A model generated the notes under the pieces. That model had not been told where the DNA came from and searched no databases. It saw only the letters and a list, made by a program, of their open reading frames with translations. This document shows, piece by piece, positions 4,364 to 7,351 of a stretch of DNA of 7,351 nt. Both the position numbers and the translations under genes were made by a program. This DNA is from Spirochaeta sp. (GTDB lineage Bacteria > Spirochaetota > Spirochaetia > Spirochaetales_E > Spirochaetaceae_B): positions 1-7,351 of the forward strand of contig JAUUYD010000113.1 in assembly GCA_030590585.1 (NCBI GenBank). Reading direction: 5' to 3'. Position 1 is the stretch's first letter. Each line of letters begins with the position of its first letter.

Positions 4364-6869
4364 TCAGCAGCTCCATCACCTCATCATCCTTATCTCTGGC
4401 CAGATCAAAGGGTGTTTTTCCCATAGCGTTACGGGCTCTTAGATCGGCACCTTTTTCTAAAAGAACAGTTATTATTTCTTCGTCTGCTCCTGATATTACA
4501 GCAAGATGAAGCGGCGTATTTCCCATATTATCCTGACGATTAATAAGATTCCGGTTCATCAAATCCGACAAGAAGAGGGGTCCACCTTCCATCGCGAGAT
4601 CAAATGGGGTGCTGCCCCTTCCGTCTACAGCGAATATATCACTGCCTGAATTAATCAGAAATTGGGAGACTGCTGTATTACTTCTGCCGATTGCCGTATG
4701 AAGTACTGTTCCACCGCTATTATCCCTCATCTGGAGACTTACTCCGCTATTGATAAGCAGTCTTGATGTCTCAACCCTGTTTGATTCGACTGCAAGGAAT
4801 AATGCTGTCTGTCCGTTATTATCTCTGAGATCTGCTGAAGCACCGGAATTGAGCAGCCACTGTGTTATTTCGTTATCACCGGAGAATGCTGACAAATGAA
4901 GGGCAGCCTGGCCTGAATTATCAACGGTATTTATCAATGCACCACTTCTGTAGAGAAGCTGCAGTATATCAAAGGCTCCCCAGCTGACTGCATCATGAAA
5001 AGCAGTCTGACCCATATCATTTCCCGCGTTCGGATCGGCACCGGCTTTAAGAAGCATCGAAGTGATTTCTACCAGGCCGGTATGTACAGCTTCATGCAGA
5101 ACGGTACTTCCCTGACGATTATTGTGACGGGGATCAGCTCCGGCGCTGAGCATGGCTTCGACAATAACCGGATATTCCCAGTGAACAGCATGGAATAAAG
5201 GAGTGTTCCCCCAACGATCTTCAAGATCCAAATAGCCGGATAAGAACTCGAGTGTGAACTCGGGGCCCTTGTCAAAGGCCTGAATGAGTGCTGTCATACC
5301 CTCATTATTTTCCAGGAAGGGATCAGCTTTAGTCTTCAGAAGAGTCACAGCCAGTGGCAGATTACTATGTGTAACGGCATAATGAAGTGCAGTGTCGCCT
5401 TTGGAATCCCTCAGATTCGGGGAAGAGCCGGCATTCAGAAGAACTTTGAGAGTCTCCGGATCAGCATCTATGGCTACCGCCAGATGAAGAACACTGCGCC
5501 CCTCATTATCTGTTTTATTCAGAAGTGAACCGGTAAAGAACCATAAGCTTACATCAGCACCGTAGCTGAGAACAATTTCCGCAGGAGTCAGGCCAATATT
5601 ATTACGGGCAAAAATATCAGCATTTTCGGAAAGAAAAAGTTCTGACAGTTCCCGGTCTGTATTATCAACAGCCAATAGAAGCGGTGTATTCCCGGCTCTG
5701 TCCCTTGGGTCAATATCAGCACCCCGATCCAGAAGCATTTTAACTCCACTTGCTTCAGTTCTCAGTAGAACTGTCATATGAAGGGGAGTACTGCCTGAAC
5801 TGTTCTTTATATTAGGGTCTGCAGCTCTGTCGAGCAGCATTGTTGTTATTGCAAAATTATCATTTGCTGTTAGAGATTCATGTATGGGAGCATTACCATT
5901 ATAGTCCCTGGCATTGACGTCGGAACCATTATCAAGGAGCAGGGCTGCAATGGTTCTATACCCCTTGCGAACGGCGACGTGAAGAGCAGTATTCCCGGGT
6001 TGATCCCTTGAATCAATATCCGCGCCATTGGAAAGCAGATAACGTATAAAACCTTCATGACCCTTTTCTGCGGCAATGTGCAGTGCTGTCAGTCCATAAT
6101 CAAATCTGAATTCAAGATTGCCGCTTCTCAATGGTTCAACAATGTATTTCCATTCCTCATTCTGCGGCGGCTGAGAACCTTCTATAATAAGTACAGCGGC
6201 ACATTTTATTTGATTAACACCAACAGGCGACGTCAAAGCATCATCCAGTGCCGTGTTGCCGGATTTGTCGAGAATATTTATATCGGCAGCGTTTGAAAGA
6301 AGAATCTCAAGCTGTTTGTACAAGCCTGACCTGGCAGCGGCATGAAGAAGAGGCATACCGTCTATCACCTGGAGATTAATATTTTCATCAGTAAGTAAAC
6401 TATCCAGGAGATCAGGAGATTCACCCAAAATCAAAGATGCCGGGGAATTATTGGAATCATCCTGTATTGAGATATCAGCAGCAGCTGAAGACAGAACCTT
6501 TACAACTTCACTCTTAGCCCCATATACCGCAAGTATGAGAGCCGTCCGTCCACGCTTATCTTGTACATCAATATCAGCTCCCCGAATCAGGAGTATGGAA
6601 ACAATTTCCGCATTACCCGATTCAGCCGCGACATGGAGAGCTGTTTTCCCCGAAGAATCAGTTTCATTCAGATCAATATCAACTTTCAGCAGATGTTCAA
6701 TACCGTCAGCATCTCCGGATCCCGCCATATCAAGAAGGCTTGCCGGATCTTCTCCTGCATTTGAATCTTCGATTCCTGAATCAGAAGAGGATTCAGGATC
6801 TTTCTGACCACCAGCCCACAGATATACCGAAGACAAAACAATAATTATAACAAGTAATATTCTTTTCAT
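4356..6869 (-). CDS. Exported multi-ankyrin-repeat protein
   Basis: The 837-residue protein begins with MKRILLVIIIVLSSVYLWA, a typical signal sequence (basic n-region, hydrophobic core) with likely cleavage after A19 before GGQKD, so the protein is probably periplasmic. Residues about 23-41 are a Ser/Asp/Glu-rich linker. From about residue 41 to the end the chain is a run of about 24 ankyrin units of about 33 residues, with G-x-T-(A/P)-L-H-x-A and LL-x-x-G-A-D-x-x-x-x-(D/N) signatures; the first, fourth, sixth and last are degenerate or capping. Residues 237-256 (around NEEWKYIVEPL) break the register. No catalytic domain is visible; ankyrin solenoids bind protein partners, so a scaffold or binding role is inferred. 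Only one cysteine (C223) is present. The ATG at 6869 is chosen over the GTG at 6881 because the AGGGGTGA Shine-Dalgarno lies 8 nt before the ATG and contains that GTG. The gene converges on udk. Confidence 0.9.
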   Translation of the reverse strand: MKRILLVIIIVLSSVYLWAGGQKDPESSSDSGIEDSNAGEDPASLLDMAGSGDADGIEHLLKVDIDLNETDSSGKTALHVAAESGNAEIVSILLIRGADIDVQDKRGRTALILAVYGAKSEVVKVLSSAAADISIQDDSNNSPASLILGESPDLLDSLLTDENINLQVIDGMPLLHAAARSGLYKQLEILLSNAADINILDKSGNTALDDALTSPVGVNQIKCAAVLIIEGSQPPQNEEWKYIVEPLRSGNLEFRFDYGLTALHIAAEKGHEGFIRYLLSNGADIDSRDQPGNTALHVAVRKGYRTIAALLLDNGSDVNARDYNGNAPIHESLTANDNFAITTMLLDRAADPNIKNSSGSTPLHMTVLLRTEASGVKMLLDRGADIDPRDRAGNTPLLLAVDNTDRELSELFLSENADIFARNNIGLTPAEIVLSYGADVSLWFFTGSLLNKTDNEGRSVLHLAVAIDADPETLKVLLNAGSSPNLRDSKGDTALHYAVTHSNLPLAVTLLKTKADPFLENNEGMTALIQAFDKGPEFTLEFLSGYLDLEDRWGNTPLFHAVHWEYPVIVEAMLSAGADPRHNNRQGSTVLHEAVHTGLVEITSMLLKAGADPNAGNDMGQTAFHDAVSWGAFDILQLLYRSGALINTVDNSGQAALHLSAFSGDNEITQWLLNSGASADLRDNNGQTALFLAVESNRVETSRLLINSGVSLQMRDNSGGTVLHTAIGRSNTAVSQFLINSGSDIFAVDGRGSTPFDLAMEGGPLFLSDLMNRNLINRQDNMGNTPLHLAVISGADEEIITVLLEKGADLRARNAMGKTPFDLARDKDDEVMELLIR
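4359..6749 (-). repeat. Array of about 24 ankyrin-repeat units (protein level)
   Basis: In the 837-residue numbering the units begin near residues 41, 72, 105, 138, 169, 202, then after a break 257, 290, 323, 357, 391, 424, 455, 489, 522, 552, 585, 618, 651, 684, 717, 750, 781 and 815. Most are 33 residues; units 9, 10, 13 and 23 carry one extra residue, and units 12, 15 and 22 are shorter (30-31). Well-conserved units are those at 72, 257, 290, 585, 651 and 781; those at 41, 138, 202 and 815 are degenerate. At the DNA level the units are well diverged and I see no near-identical direct repeats, so the array is old and not recently expanded. Confidence 0.85.
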
Positions 6870-6877
6870 GGAATAAA

Positions 6878-6885
6878 TCACCCCT
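6878..6885 (-). promoter_or_regulatory. Ribosome binding site of the ankyrin gene
   Basis: On the minus strand AGGGGTGA, close to the anti-Shine-Dalgarno complement AGGAGGTGA, ends 8 nt before the ATG at 6869. The alternative GTG start at 6881 lies inside this element, so it is very unlikely to be used. Confidence 0.7.
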
Positions 6886-6925
6886 AATCTTCAAATCGGC
6901 GTTCTGCTGGGTCTTCATTAACTGA

Positions 6926-6931
6926 TATAAT
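6926..6931 (+). promoter_or_regulatory. Extended -10 promoter element, FAH-family gene
   Basis: TATAAT is preceded by TGA (6923-6925), giving the full extended -10 form TGnTATAAT. The -35 region (about 6902-6908, TTCTGCT) is weak, as is usual for extended -10 promoters. Transcription would start near 6938 and give a leader of about 107 nt before the ATG at 7045. Confidence 0.5.
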
Positions 6932-6933
6932 GC

Positions 6934-6939
6934 AGTATA
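6934..6939 (-). promoter_or_regulatory. Candidate -10 element for the ankyrin gene
   Basis: Read on the minus strand this is TATACT, five of six matches to TATAAT, about 65 nt upstream of the ankyrin ATG. The -35 at 17-bp spacing is only TGAATA (three matches). It lies 2 bp from the extended -10 of the opposite strand, so the two promoters would overlap. Confidence 0.3.
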
Positions 6940-7034
6940 CCGAAACAGATTTGGCATATTCATTCAATCTTTTACTTCAGTAATAAAACAGAAAGCAACA
7001 CAACGAAGCATAATTCTTGTAATATAATTCAATC

Positions 7035-7040
7035 AGGAGA
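7035..7040 (+). promoter_or_regulatory. Ribosome binding site of the FAH-family gene
   Basis: AGGAGA lies 4 nt before the ATG at 7045 and fixes the start of the gene that runs off the window. Confidence 0.7.
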
Positions 7041-7044
7041 ATAC

Positions 7045-7351
7045 ATGTCCGTCAGACTACCAATAATCGGGTCGAATGATTTATACCATATCAATCCGTC
7101 CAAAATTATCGCCGTCGGGTTAAATTATCGCGATCATATTGATGAGAGTGAATCAGTTAAAGTTCGAGGAATCGATGGTACTGTGCCTTTGGAACCCGTT
7201 CTATTCAATAAGACTCCAAATGTCCTGATTGGCCCGGGTAGTCCGATAGCTTTACCGGCAGTTATCCGGGACTATTCATGGTCAGATGAAGCTCGAACGG
7301 ATTATGAAGGAGAACTTGTTGTTATTATCGGAAAGAACGGGAGACATATCC
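7045..7351 (+). CDS. Fumarylacetoacetate hydrolase (FAH) family protein, N-terminal part (3' end outside window)
   Basis: The frame is open from ATG 7045 to the window edge, giving 102 residues. The family motifs visible are KIIAVGLNYRDHI (20-32), with the conserved Asn-Tyr and H31, then PVLFNKTPNVLIGPGSPIALP (51-71) and DYEGELVVIIGK (86-97), in which E88 and E90 form the E-x-E metal-binding pair. FAH-superfamily enzymes are Mg2+/Mn2+-dependent hydrolases, decarboxylases, hydratases or isomerases acting on keto-acids, for example acylpyruvase or 2-hydroxyhepta-2,4-diene-1,7-dioate isomerase. The visible portion cannot tell these apart, and the third metal ligand lies beyond the window. No signal peptide is seen, so it is cytoplasmic. 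It is divergently oriented to the ankyrin gene, with its own ribosome binding site and a probable extended -10 promoter. Confidence 0.9.
   Translation, partial: MSVRLPIIGSNDLYHINPSKIIAVGLNYRDHIDESESVKVRGIDGTVPLEPVLFNKTPNVLIGPGSPIALPAVIRDYSWSDEARTDYEGELVVIIGKNGRHI

Noticed and set aside
4359..6749. Possible tandem DNA repeats or CRISPR-like array suggested by periodic similarity
   Set aside because: The roughly 100-bp period is explained by diverged ankyrin codons within one open reading frame; there are no identical repeats or spacers.
6451..6807. 118-residue open frame on the plus strand
   Set aside because: It is antisense to the ankyrin gene's N-terminal third, its Ser/Arg-rich sequence mirrors the repeat codons, and it has no recognisable domain.
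6870..6881. GTG start giving a 4-residue longer ankyrin protein
   Set aside because: That GTG is part of the AGGGGTGA Shine-Dalgarno serving the ATG at 6869, which also gives a cleaner signal peptide (MKR...).
7023..7028. Second TATAAT just before the FAH-family gene
   Set aside because: There is no supporting -35 or extended -10, and a start there would fall on the ribosome binding site; the 6926 element is better.

Overview
The window looks like an ordinary chromosomal stretch of a spirochaete-like bacterium. This is an inference from family composition and from the style of one signal peptide (LYLWA-GGQKD at the N-terminus of the ankyrin protein), not a database result. Base composition is moderate and even. 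I see no insertion sequence, integrase, tRNA or rRNA gene, or CRISPR array. Coding density is high, with three gene junctions that overlap and one TAATG-type junction.

Layout. (1) Positions 1-2784 (+) hold a tightly packed cluster: the C-terminal end of a Bax-inhibitor-1/YccA-type membrane protein, an M18 zinc aminopeptidase, and an S11 D-alanyl-D-alanine carboxypeptidase (DacA-like). Their junctions are a 1-nt stop/start overlap and a 16-nt overlap onto a GTG start, so the three are probably co-transcribed and translationally coupled. (2) Positions 2785-2945 are a short intergenic region with a perfect TTGACA box (weak -10) and a small dyad. (3) Positions 2946-4363 (+) hold a two-gene unit: an unusual predicted metallopeptidase with an HEYAH zinc motif, a ParB/phage-style helix-turn-helix region and a C-terminal coiled coil, followed by a uridine kinase (udk) that starts inside its stop codon (ATGA). 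(4) Positions 4356-6869 (-) encode a large exported protein made almost entirely of about 24 ankyrin units. It converges on udk with the two coding ends overlapping by 8 bp. (5) Positions 6870-7044 are a divergent promoter region. (6) Positions 7045-7351 (+) are the start of a fumarylacetoacetate-hydrolase (FAH) family enzyme, cut by the window edge.

How the parts may work together. The first cluster mixes a membrane stress-type protein, a cytoplasmic peptidase that trims N-terminal residues, and an exported enzyme that trims peptidoglycan stem peptides; a shared role is not demonstrated. The metallopeptidase/HTH protein and udk are coupled in translation, but the sequence shows no biochemical link. 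The ankyrin protein is probably a periplasmic binding scaffold with no catalytic domain. The most unusual items are the metallopeptidase-HTH-coiled-coil architecture and the very long exported ankyrin solenoid, whose export signal is one base away from a lipoprotein lipobox.
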